DNA from: Candidatus Parcubacteria bacterium | GTDB lineage: Bacteria; Patescibacteriota; Minisyncoccia; Phycocordibacterales; Phycocordibacteraceae | NCBI GenBank assembly: GCA_027310925.1 | Contig: DAICZX010000077.1 | Coordinates: forward strand, 1-5,927 | DNA length: 5,927 bases | Direction of reading: 5' to 3' | Program-made: the position numbers and the translations under genes | The notes under the pieces: generated by a model | Told to the model about the DNA's origin: nothing | Database searches by the model: none | The model's input: only the letters and a program-made list of their open reading frames with translations | In this document: positions 1 through 5,927 of the stretch, in pieces | Position numbering within the stretch: the first letter of the stretch is position 1 | Layout: each line of letters begins with the position of its first letter

Positions 1-813
1 GTCCTGACCTGTTGCGGAATTTCGCAACGTTAAAGGCCACTGGGTCCACCACATGTTGATGGGCTGTTGCGCGACCAACGAACCGTTAACGTACCACCAC
101 GAGTGTCCATCATTTGTTGATAAGGAGGAGTTTGCCTGATATACGATTTCGTCCGAGAACCATTGGTTGATTGGGCCTTCGAGGATCGAGGGACTTGTCT
201 GCGTACCTGTTGTGGCGCCGTTGACGTAGGTGGCGGCGTAGGCATTATCGCTTGGAATACCCACAGCATCCATGTCGCCGTTCCCGGGTGACCAGATCCA
301 ATACGTGCTTGCGGCTGGACCCGCCACGAGAAAATCTGTCCAGTTAATTGTATTGGCCACGGAAAAATTCTTCTTCATTTTCCGGAAGATGTAATATTTC
401 CCTCCGAGGTCGTTCCAGGTAAACCCGTTCGAGTTAGCTGTTAATTCCCAATGGATAGATGAGCCCGAGAGCGGGACCCCTGCCGCATATGGACCGTTAT
501 TGGGACCGCCGGTTGCGCTATACGTCATGTTCTGAATGTTCGACCAAGATGTTTGTTGCCCCAAACTGGAAGGCTGTATTGAGCCATTCGTAAATGGCGC
601 CCAGAGATACGGAGCTGCCGGAGACTTCGTACCGAAGCCAGAGCCTGTAATGGTGAGCGGCGCACCTTCCGTTAGGCCTTGGGCCGAGGGGGTAATGCTG
701 GTTATTTGGGGAGCAGCATGTACCAAGGTTGGATTTAGACCAGACAACAAAATCAACACGACGATCCCTACCATCGTGATACTTACTGGCGGTGTTTGAA
801 TTAGACGAACCAT
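1..813 (-). CDS. Secreted IPT/TIG-like protein, possible lectin/polysaccharide-lyase-like fold (3' end cut by window edge)
   Basis: The frame is open from the ATG at 813 to the left edge (271 codons, no stop), so the C-terminus is missing. Residues 1-34 look like a Sec signal peptide: R3, a hydrophobic core at about 12-25 and a VHA-A type cleavage site near 33-34. Residues 36-61 (PQITSITPSAQGLTEG, then LTITGSGFG) match the opening strands of IPT/TIG immunoglobulin-like domains. The rest is rich in W, Y, N, G, S and T, as in secreted beta-sandwich proteins. Around 217-247 a pattern of W, then D-E, then DG, then WWYVNG resembles the conserved strand pair of concanavalin-A-like lectins and heparin-lyase-like polysaccharide lyases; this is inferred from pattern only. 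It probably binds or cleaves extracellular glycan, or is a surface adhesin. It follows rseP on the same strand but has its own promoter. An in-frame ATG at codon 14 would still leave a signal peptide. Certain as a gene, tentative in function. Confidence 0.8.
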   Translation of the reverse strand, partial: MVRLIQTPPVSITMVGIVVLILLSGLNPTLVHAAPQITSITPSAQGLTEGAPLTITGSGFGTKSPAAPYLWAPFTNGSIQPSSLGQQTSWSNIQNMTYSATGGPNNGPYAAGVPLSGSSIHWELTANSNGFTWNDLGGKYYIFRKMKKNFSVANTINWTDFLVAGPAASTYWIWSPGNGDMDAVGIPSDNAYAATYVNGATTGTQTSPSILEGPINQWFSDEIVYQANSSLSTNDGHSWWYVNGSLVAQQPINMWWTQWPLTLRNSATGQD

Positions 814-825
814 TTAATACGGCAA

Positions 826-854
826 ATTATATCCTGACAAGGAGTAAGTGAAAA
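826..854 (-). promoter_or_regulatory. Sigma70-type promoter of the secreted protein gene, giving a nearly leaderless mRNA
   Basis: Read on the minus strand, a perfect TATAAT -10 box (831-826) is preceded, after a 17-base spacer, by TTTTCA (854-849), which matches the TTGACA consensus at four of six positions. Transcription would be expected to start near 819-820, about six bases before the ATG at 813, which leaves no room for a Shine-Dalgarno motif. A 5-bp inverted repeat (TAAGT, five-base loop, ACTTA; 845-859) straddles the -35 box. It could be an operator but is short enough to be chance. Confidence 0.6.
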
Positions 855-918
855 ACTTATCCCCAATCCTCCGATACCCATATGGCCTCACCATTGTTAT
901 CCATTAACCGACAAATAT

Positions 919-2007
919 CTATCCGATAATTTTAAAGATATCGTGTGCGGTCACAACAACCATAAGTAGAATAAGAAACGCGAAACCCGCAGTGTTGAAC
1001 GCACGAACAACATTCGCCTTTATTGGGCGTCGGACAATCCCCTCGATGATTACGAAGAGAAGCCTACCCCCATCAAGCGCGGGGATTGGAAGAAGATTGA
1101 TGAGAGCAAGGTTTATGGAAATGATAGCCATAATCGAGAAGAGGTCGCCAATACCTTGCGCTGAAGCATTTCCGACCGCCCCTGCAATACCAATTGGCCC
1201 GGAAACCTGCGAGAGATTTGCGGAGAACGTGAATACGCCATAGAAAAAATGCCAGAGCCCCTCTGCAGTAAGCAGGGTTGCACCCCAAGTGAGCGATGCC
1301 CATTCAGTAATCGCTGCGCCAAACGCGAGTGGCACAACACCAACTGTGGCGACCTCGACACCAAGCGCATACCGGGAAGGATCGGAAGGCACAACACCTT
1401 CCATGGGCTTCGCGGTAATATTCTGTTCACTCCCTGTGCGCTTCACACTGAGTGAAACCGTATCTCCAGCACTTGCCGCAATGAATGTTGAGAAGCTCGC
1501 GGGATCAGTCGCGTGCCAAATTCCTCGCACATCCTTCGCCTCTATAATTGAATCTCCAATCAGAAGCCCCGCGTGAGCAGCGGGTGTCCCTGGAATCACG
1601 TTCGCCACCATAAGTTCCATGTTTCGGGCGTCTGCGAGATCGTTCCCAGAAAGTACACGCGGCGCTCCAACGACAAGTGCACCTGTGATGAGCACGTAGG
1701 CGAAAATGAGGTTCATTGTGATCCCGGCGATAAGTACGAGCGCCTGCAAGATGCGCGGACGTGCTGAAAATGCACGCGAATCTTCTCCACCACCGTCTTC
1801 GCCATAAATCTTTACAAAACCGCCAAAAGGCAACCAATTGAGCGTGTAGGAAGTTTCACCTATTTTTGCGATCGTCGCTGCCCGCGGCGGATACCCAAGA
1901 CCAAACTCGTCGACACGCATTCCTGAAAGTTTAGCCACAATGAAATGTCCAAACTCGTGCACAATGATAAGCGCAACGATAACGATAATAAAAATTAAGA
2001 TACTCAT
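919..2007 (-). CDS. rseP: RIP zinc metalloprotease RseP (site-2 protease family)
   Basis: This is an intramembrane zinc protease that cuts transmembrane segments of substrates such as anti-sigma factors and leftover signal peptides. All family hallmarks are visible. The zinc-binding HEFGH sits at residues 17-21 inside the first membrane helix. The FGGFVKI membrane-associated beta-loop is at 61-67. A second hydrophobic helix spans about 86-112, and a single PDZ domain about 127-200 (VANVIPGTPAAHAGLLIGD at its start). The NLLPIPALDGG motif at 304-314 carries the third zinc ligand, D312. A last membrane helix lies at about 337-355. At 362 residues it is shorter than E. coli RseP (about 450, two PDZ domains) and nearer to the one-PDZ Gram-positive type. 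It starts 12 bases after the frr stop with no Shine-Dalgarno motif, which implies operon expression and translational coupling. No regulatory substrate is identifiable here. Confidence 0.96.
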   Translation of the reverse strand: MSILIFIIVIVALIIVHEFGHFIVAKLSGMRVDEFGLGYPPRAATIAKIGETSYTLNWLPFGGFVKIYGEDGGGEDSRAFSARPRILQALVLIAGITMNLIFAYVLITGALVVGAPRVLSGNDLADARNMELMVANVIPGTPAAHAGLLIGDSIIEAKDVRGIWHATDPASFSTFIAASAGDTVSLSVKRTGSEQNITAKPMEGVVPSDPSRYALGVEVATVGVVPLAFGAAITEWASLTWGATLLTAEGLWHFFYGVFTFSANLSQVSGPIGIAGAVGNASAQGIGDLFSIMAIISINLALINLLPIPALDGGRLLFVIIEGIVRRPIKANVVRAFNTAGFAFLILLMVVVTAHDIFKIIG

Positions 2008-2019
2008 TACTTTATATGC

Positions 2020-2571
2020 CTATTGAGAAATTTCGGCTTGTTTTCTTTCCAAAATCTCTGCGATTGCGTCATTCCCGACATCGACAGACCTCTGAATTTC
2101 ACCCTTCAAACGGATAAGCTCATCCTTTCCTATACCACCCTCTTTCCCCGCCGCCTCAAGTACCTTAATTGCGTCGGTACGATGCGAACGTAACGTAACT
2201 CTTGCGTGCTCAGTTTTATCACCAGCAATTTTTAAAAGCTGCGCGCGACGCTCGTTAGTAAGCTCGGGGAAAGAAACTCGTAGACCTTGTTCATCGATTG
2301 AAACCCCGACCCCGAGATTCGCATCGGTAATCCCTTTTTCGATCGTTTTTAATAAGTCTTTGTCCCATGGGATAACCCGGAGTGTTCGTGCATCTTCTAC
2401 TGAAACGGAGGCCAGCTCGCGAAGCGATGTTCGCGTTCCATATGCTTCGGGCTTCACTGCGTCGAGCAGAGTTGGCGTTGCGCGACCAGTGCGAACCCCC
2501 GCAAGCTCACGTGTAAGCCATTCCTCCGTTTCCTTAATGTTAGATTTCAACTGTGAAAAATCGTATGTCAT
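2020..2571 (-). CDS. frr: Ribosome recycling factor
   Basis: With EF-G, this protein splits post-termination ribosomes into subunits in the cytoplasm. The 183-residue length is typical of the family. The N-terminal helix carries the conserved LAGVRTGRATPTLLD (23-37), followed by the domain II start YGTRTSLRELASVSVEDARTL (44-64). The LTNERRAQLLKI segment (104-115) and the helix with R128 and R131 (HARVTLRSHRTDA, 122-134) match the third long helix, which contains the functionally important arginine of E. coli RRF. The C-terminal helix ends in a charged stretch. The ATG lies 9 bases after the delta'-like stop, and the spacer reads TGTATTCCC with no Shine-Dalgarno motif. The next gene downstream is rseP, consistent with a reduced form of the common frr-uppS-cdsA-dxr-rseP order. 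Confidence 0.98.
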   Translation of the reverse strand: MTYDFSQLKSNIKETEEWLTRELAGVRTGRATPTLLDAVKPEAYGTRTSLRELASVSVEDARTLRVIPWDKDLLKTIEKGITDANLGVGVSIDEQGLRVSFPELTNERRAQLLKIAGDKTEHARVTLRSHRTDAIKVLEAAGKEGGIGKDELIRLKGEIQRSVDVGNDAIAEILERKQAEISQ

Positions 2572-2580
2572 GGGAATACA

Positions 2581-3276
2581 TCATACCAAATTCTTTGGAA
2601 GAACAAGAGATAGATGTTCGAGAATCATGCGTACCGGCGCACTGCGCTCATAAAGATAATTGCGCAAAAACGCGATTTCGAAGAGGAGCGTGGTGATGGC
2701 TTTATCGTCTCTACGCTTCCCGAGTGCCTTATACGAAACCGCTTCAATGCCATTCACTATCGCAATTACTTCATCGCGATGCTCGCGTCGCTCTTCCTCA
2801 TCTTTCCCACTCGTAAGTTTCTTGATAAGCGTACTGCGTTTCTCCTTTGTTCCTCTGATAAATACACGGGCAATTTCAGGGATTTCCTCACATTCATTTA
2901 CGGCATGTGCCTCAAGCGTCATCACCCGTGAACGAAACGTTGGTAAAAGCCCACCAAATGTTGGCAGCACAAAAAAAAGGTATGTCCCTGGAGGTGGTTC
3001 TTCAAAAATCTTTAGAAGCGCATTTTGTGCCTCATGATATACACGGCTTGCTGCGATAATGAGTACTTTGTACTCACCAGAAAAAGACGCTCCCGCGGCA
3101 AGATCAGAGATTCGTCGCGCATCCGCAACCGAAAAAAGTCCATATCGCAATACAATTACATCGAGATTATCGTCTGTCTTGAGACCGAGTTCTCGCCCTG
3201 TCCACGTCCGTGCTGTCTCAATCCCAACTTCCATTTCTGTCGTCGCAATAATAAACGCGTGGTTTTGCAACCGCAT
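2581..3276 (-). CDS. holB: DNA polymerase III delta'-like clamp-loader subunit, short and ATPase-degenerate
   Basis: The recognisable core is residues 70-119: KVLIIAASRVYHEAQNALLK, then FEEPPPGTYLFFVL, then LLPTFRSR. It matches the Walker B to sensor-1 (SRC-type) region of the delta'/gamma/tau AAA+ clamp-loader subunits, which load the sliding clamp for replication. Several elements are missing. The N-terminus (NHAFIIATTEMEVG, 5-18) aligns with the P-loop strand but has no GxxGxGK. The Walker B acidic residues are replaced by A75-A76-S77, and no four-cysteine zinc module is present. At 231 residues it lacks about 100 residues of E. coli delta' (334), with a helical C-terminal region instead of a full collar domain. 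E. coli delta' itself does not hydrolyse ATP, so a structural role is plausible. I chose the ATG at 3276, four bases after the mreB stop, because upstream codons in this frame lie inside mreB and show no family similarity. The symbol is by family, not proven orthology. Confidence 0.82.
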   Translation of the reverse strand: MRLQNHAFIIATTEMEVGIETARTWTGRELGLKTDDNLDVIVLRYGLFSVADARRISDLAAGASFSGEYKVLIIAASRVYHEAQNALLKIFEEPPPGTYLFFVLPTFGGLLPTFRSRVMTLEAHAVNECEEIPEIARVFIRGTKEKRSTLIKKLTSGKDEEERREHRDEVIAIVNGIEAVSYKALGKRRDDKAITTLLFEIAFLRNYLYERSAPVRMILEHLSLVLPKNLV

Positions 3277-3280
3277 AATT

Positions 3281-4306
3281 TTATTGTTTCGCCAAGATGC
3301 TTTTCTGGTACGTATCCAAGTGATTAAGTGCAATACCGGTTCCACGCGCAACGCAATAGTATGGATCTGTCGCAAGTTTCGCGACAACACCGGTACGGCG
3401 ATAGACAAGCTCGGACATCTGACGTAGCTGCGACGAACCCCCGGTGAGTATAATGCCATTATCGATTATGTCGGCGGCGAGTTCAGGTGGAGTATCCTGC
3501 AACACTTTGCGTATCGCCTGTGTCATCTCACGCAATTCACGCGCCATTGCAGTCACGAGATCATTTGTCGAAATATCAACGGTACGTGGAAGACCGCTCA
3601 CAAGATCGCGTCCCTTGACCGGCAAGGTAAGCTCTTCATTCATCGGTACGGCAGAACCGATCTTTATTTTCACTTCTTCCGCAGTCTTGTCACCAATTGC
3701 CAGGTTGTGACTTTTCTTCACATAATCAACAACGGCACGGTCGAGACGATCGCCCGCGCACTTCACACTCGTTGAGGCGACGATGCCACCGAGTGAGATC
3801 ACGGCAACATCTATGGTACCGCCACCAATGTCCGCAATCATGCGTCCCATGGGCTCATGAATAGGAATACCGGCACCGATAGCGGCAAGTATTGGTTCCT
3901 TAACCACATACGCATTTTTCGCACCTGCTTTCAACGCCGCTTCAATGACCGCTCGCTTCTCGGTTGAAGTCACCCCGGCAGGAACCGAAACAAGCACTGT
4001 CGGTTTAAAGGGGTTACGCCCAAGTGCCTTTCTCATGAAATACCGAAGCATGGCTTCGGTCACACGATAATCGGCGATGACGCCGTGTTTCATCGGACGA
4101 TACGCGATGATGTCGTCCGGCGTACGGCCAATCATCTGTTTAGCTTCGGCGCCAATCGCGAGTATCTTATTACCACCCTGCTTTCCACGCGCTTTCCCCA
4201 CAGCAACAACGGACGGCTCATTGATAACAACACCCTTCCCGGGCATGAAAACGAGAACATTTGTTGTCCCGAGGTCGATACCAAGCTTTGGGGAAAAGAA
4301 AGACAT
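3281..4306 (-). CDS. mreB: Rod shape-determining protein MreB
   Basis: This bacterial actin homologue forms membrane-bound filaments that guide the elongation machinery for peptidoglycan synthesis. The 341-residue length is normal. The actin-fold nucleotide motifs occur in order: phosphate-1 LGIDLGTTNVLVF (8-20), the EPILAAIGAG segment (137-146, with the expected catalytic glutamate E137), phosphate-2 IADIGGGTIDVAVISLGG (157-174), the AEEVKIKIGSA helix (209-219), and the adenosine motif IILTGGSSQLRQM (285-297). The adenosine loop reads GGSSQL where many MreBs have GGGALL. The ATG at 4306 follows a weak purine stretch (GCGGAAATA), and a stop codon in the same frame lies close upstream, so the start is well fixed. 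It is the first gene of a minus-strand cluster with the delta'-like gene, frr and rseP, and is divergent from the murA-like gene. Confidence 0.97.
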   Translation of the reverse strand: MSFFSPKLGIDLGTTNVLVFMPGKGVVINEPSVVAVGKARGKQGGNKILAIGAEAKQMIGRTPDDIIAYRPMKHGVIADYRVTEAMLRYFMRKALGRNPFKPTVLVSVPAGVTSTEKRAVIEAALKAGAKNAYVVKEPILAAIGAGIPIHEPMGRMIADIGGGTIDVAVISLGGIVASTSVKCAGDRLDRAVVDYVKKSHNLAIGDKTAEEVKIKIGSAVPMNEELTLPVKGRDLVSGLPRTVDISTNDLVTAMARELREMTQAIRKVLQDTPPELAADIIDNGIILTGGSSQLRQMSELVYRRTGVVAKLATDPYYCVARGTGIALNHLDTYQKSILAKQ

Positions 4307-4397
4307 TATTTCCGCATCATAGCGCCATCACGCGACTCTGGGAAGTAACTGTTCTTTTGGCATAGGATAAAAAGAACTATCAATTTTTAGCACCCTC

Positions 4398-4403
4398 ATT
4401 ATA
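4398..4403 (-). promoter_or_regulatory. Candidate -10 box for the mreB cluster
   Basis: The only perfect TATAAT in the 128-base divergent spacer reads toward mreB on the minus strand. Transcription would start near 4391, giving a leader of about 85 bases. No good -35 box is found 16-18 bases upstream (the best is TTCTCT at 18), so the site would be a weak or activated promoter. For the opposite direction I see only a poor pair, TTGGCA at 4357-4362 and TATCAA at 4378-4383, spaced 15 bases. I do not list it as a promoter. Confidence 0.35.
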
Positions 4404-4434
4404 GAGATAGGAAGTATATCGAGAGAATGATACG

Positions 4435-5748
4435 ATGCTCGTAATGCAAGGAGAAATGAATTTCGTCATCGAGGGCGGGAAGAAGCTCTCGAGGCAAGTT
4501 GAGACGAGTCGTTCAAAGAATGGCGCCGTGGCGCTCCTCGCCGCCTCCCTTTTGAATCGCGGCCGAACGACACTCAATAATGTACCGAAAATCGAAGAGG
4601 TGAATCGCCTCATTGAGGTATTCCGCTCAATCGGCGTCTCGGTCGAATGGCGTGGCGCAAATCTCGTCATCGAACAACCTGAGAATATTTCTCTCAATAC
4701 AATCGATCGTGACGCAGCGGCAAAAACACGTAGCATTCTAATGTTTATTGGTCCGCTCCTTCACCTATTCAAAGAGTTTGAACTGCCACAATCGGGCGGC
4801 TGCACACTTGGATTGCGCTCGATCCGTCCGCATCTCATGGCGCTTGAAAAATTTGGCGTCACGATAGAGGCGCGTTCGAAAAGTTACCGCATTACTCGCA
4901 CGCAACTCGTTCCGGCAGAAATTGTCCTCTACGAATCGAGTGACACCGCAACCATCAATGCACTTCTTGCTGCTGCACGTATTAATGGCACGTCTGTCAT
5001 TAAATACGCCTCAGCAAACTACCAAGTCCAGGAGATATGCGGGTTCCTAAAAACACTCGGCGTCTCCCTGGATGGAATCGGCACAACGACGCTCACTATT
5101 CACGGCGTTTCTGATTGTGCGAAGGAAATAGTCTATAGCGTGGCACAAGATCCGACCGATGCGATGTTCTTCATCGCGGCCGCAGCTGTTACCGGCTCTT
5201 CGATAACGATTACGGCTGCGCCGATAGAGTTCCTCGAGGTCGAGTTGTTGCTATTAGAAAAAATGAAATTGCAGTTCCTGTTATCGAACCCACGATTATC
5301 TGAGAATGGAATTACGAAGCTGAGAGATATTCATATTGAGCCATCCGAGCTAATTGCATTTCCTGAAAAAATTCATGCGCGTCCTTATCCAGGTCTCAAC
5401 ATCGACAATCTTCCCTTTTTTGCTGTCATCGCTACCCAGGCTAAAGGCATAACGCTTATTCATGATTGGGTGTATGAGAAACGCGCAATTTATTACACCG
5501 ATCTCGATCGTCTCGGGGCCGTCACGAATCTTCATGATCCGCACCGCATTTCAATCGAAGGTCCAACGAAACTCAAAGCAGCCGAGGTTATCTGTCCCCC
5601 AGCGTTACGGCCAGCGACTATCATCCTCGTTGCAATGCTCGCCGCAGAAGGCCGCTCGACACTTCGCAATGTCTACAGCATCAATCGTGGATATGAAGAC
5701 ATAGTGATGCGTCTTCAACAGCTCGGCGCCTCTATTAAAGCAACATGA
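4435..5748 (+). CDS. murA: MurA-family enolpyruvyl transferase (UDP-GlcNAc 1-carboxyvinyltransferase-like), divergent
   Basis: MurA moves enolpyruvate from PEP to UDP-GlcNAc, the first committed step of peptidoglycan synthesis in the cytoplasm. The 437 residues fit the two-domain fold (about 419 in E. coli). PEP and catalytic positions are kept: K28-N29 (SRSKNGA), R99, catalytic-loop C123 and R128 in SGGCTLGLR, D324 (PYPGLNIDN), R350, R392 (PPALRPA) and R418 (YSINRGYEDI). Nucleotide-sugar positions differ: the usual RPVDLH after the loop is RSIRPH (128-133), the SVGAT stretch is SSDTAT, and the acidic AAREPEI stretch is SANYQVQ. It may therefore be a diverged MurA or a paralogue with another substrate; the symbol is by family. 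The start is uncertain. ATG at 4435 follows a weak GAGAGA, whereas ATG at 4456 (codon 8) aligns exactly with the E. coli N-terminus but has AAGGAG only two bases before it. The stop overlaps the next gene (ATGA). Confidence 0.86.
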   Translation: MLVMQGEMNFVIEGGKKLSRQVETSRSKNGAVALLAASLLNRGRTTLNNVPKIEEVNRLIEVFRSIGVSVEWRGANLVIEQPENISLNTIDRDAAAKTRSILMFIGPLLHLFKEFELPQSGGCTLGLRSIRPHLMALEKFGVTIEARSKSYRITRTQLVPAEIVLYESSDTATINALLAAARINGTSVIKYASANYQVQEICGFLKTLGVSLDGIGTTTLTIHGVSDCAKEIVYSVAQDPTDAMFFIAAAAVTGSSITITAAPIEFLEVELLLLEKMKLQFLLSNPRLSENGITKLRDIHIEPSELIAFPEKIHARPYPGLNIDNLPFFAVIATQAKGITLIHDWVYEKRAIYYTDLDRLGAVTNLHDPHRISIEGPTKLKAAEVICPPALRPATIILVAMLAAEGRSTLRNVYSINRGYEDIVMRLQQLGASIKAT

Positions 5749-5927
5749 AATCTATCGGTGATATTCTTCCCGAGTTCGAGAAAAGGATGGCAAGAGCACC
5801 CAAGGGAAGAAAGCGTCTCACCGAACGCGGCGAACTGATGCGTTTCTTCCTTCGGCACTTGAATCACTCTCGGACACATGACGGACTCCCTCCCATGACG
5901 ATGGCGCACCTCGGCACTGTTCTAGAG
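5745..5927 (+). CDS. Unrecognised basic protein, translationally coupled to the murA-like gene (3' end cut by window edge)
   Basis: The ATG at 5745 overlaps the murA-like stop (ATGA), and the frame stays open for 61 codons to the right edge. The classic four-base overlap and absence of a Shine-Dalgarno motif suggest translational re-initiation. The N-terminus MKSIGDILPEFEKRMARAP is amphipathic rather than a signal peptide. Residues 13-43 are strongly basic (KRMARAPKGRKRLTERG then LMRFFLRHLNHSR), with 12 Lys/Arg against 7 Asp/Glu in 61 residues, and predict as helical. That would suit a nucleic-acid-binding or cytoplasmic accessory protein, but this is inference. I do not recognise the family. 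The opening MKSIGDIL recalls DUF721/DciA proteins superficially, but the rest does not follow that pattern. Confidence 0.72.
   Translation, partial: MKSIGDILPEFEKRMARAPKGRKRLTERGELMRFFLRHLNHSRTHDGLPPMTMAHLGTVLE

Noticed and set aside
536..799. Plus-strand 87-codon open frame opposite the secreted protein
   Set aside because: It is the complement of the signal peptide and IPT region of the minus-strand gene, which has a promoter and coherent protein features; the plus-strand product has none.
814..918. A terminator between rseP and the secreted protein gene
   Set aside because: There are only short palindromes (for example CCATATGG, and TAAGT/ACTTA with a five-base loop) and no GC-rich stem followed by a T run, so no intrinsic terminator is supported.
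2660..3427. Plus-strand open frames of 100-125 codons opposite the delta'-like gene and the end of mreB
   Set aside because: They are antisense to well-supported genes, have low-complexity Ser/Arg-rich translations, and carry no domain, promoter or ribosome-binding signal.
3277..3459. In-frame 61-codon upstream extension of the delta'-like gene, starting at an ATG inside mreB
   Set aside because: It lies wholly within the 3' part of mreB in another frame, shows no family similarity, and the ATG at 3276 directly precedes the conserved NHAFII strand.
2581..5748. Possible recoding of TGA as in some Patescibacteria (Gracilibacteria, Absconditabacteria)
   Set aside because: TGA ends the delta'-like and murA-like genes exactly at expected family boundaries, and no gene needs an internal TGA to be read through.
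1..5927. CRISPR arrays, tRNA or rRNA genes, insertion sequences, long repeats
   Set aside because: No regularly spaced repeats, no cloverleaf or rRNA-like sequence, no transposase and no terminal inverted repeats were seen by eye on either strand.

Overview
The window reads as a compact bacterial chromosome segment, about half G+C. It holds seven protein-coding genes, no RNA gene and no sign of a mobile element. TGA acts as a true stop at least twice (ends of the DNA polymerase III delta'-like gene and of the murA-like gene), so the standard bacterial code fits. Genes are short for their families, spacers are a few bases, Shine-Dalgarno motifs are mostly absent, and the clamp-loader subunit is shrunken. 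Together with the gene mix this suggests a Candidate Phyla Radiation (Patescibacteria, Parcubacteria-like) genome. That assignment is inference from style, not from a marker gene.

Layout. At 919-4306 a tight minus-strand cluster runs mreB, delta'-like (holB-type), frr, rseP, with gaps of 4, 9 and 12 bases; it is very likely one transcript. Downstream on the same strand, after a 105-base spacer with its own good sigma70-type promoter, lies a secreted protein gene (1-813) that runs off the left edge. It has a signal peptide, an IPT/TIG-like segment and a putative lectin/lyase-like beta-sandwich. A 128-base divergent spacer (4307-4434) separates mreB from a plus-strand pair: a divergent MurA-family gene (4435-5748) and a basic unrecognised protein starting inside the murA stop codon (ATGA overlap), cut by the right edge.

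How the genes fit together. The two divergent units both face the cell envelope: MreB organises wall growth, the MurA-like enzyme would make the first committed peptidoglycan precursor, and RseP is an intramembrane protease acting on membrane-bound substrates. The frr-rseP pair resembles what is left of the widespread pyrH-frr-uppS-cdsA-dxr-rseP neighbourhood. The delta'-like gene ties replication into the same transcript.

No whole new system is evident. The points most worth a second look are the altered nucleotide-sugar pocket of the MurA homologue, the minimal delta' with both Walker motifs degenerate, the near-leaderless promoter of the secreted protein, and the unrecognised overlapping gene.
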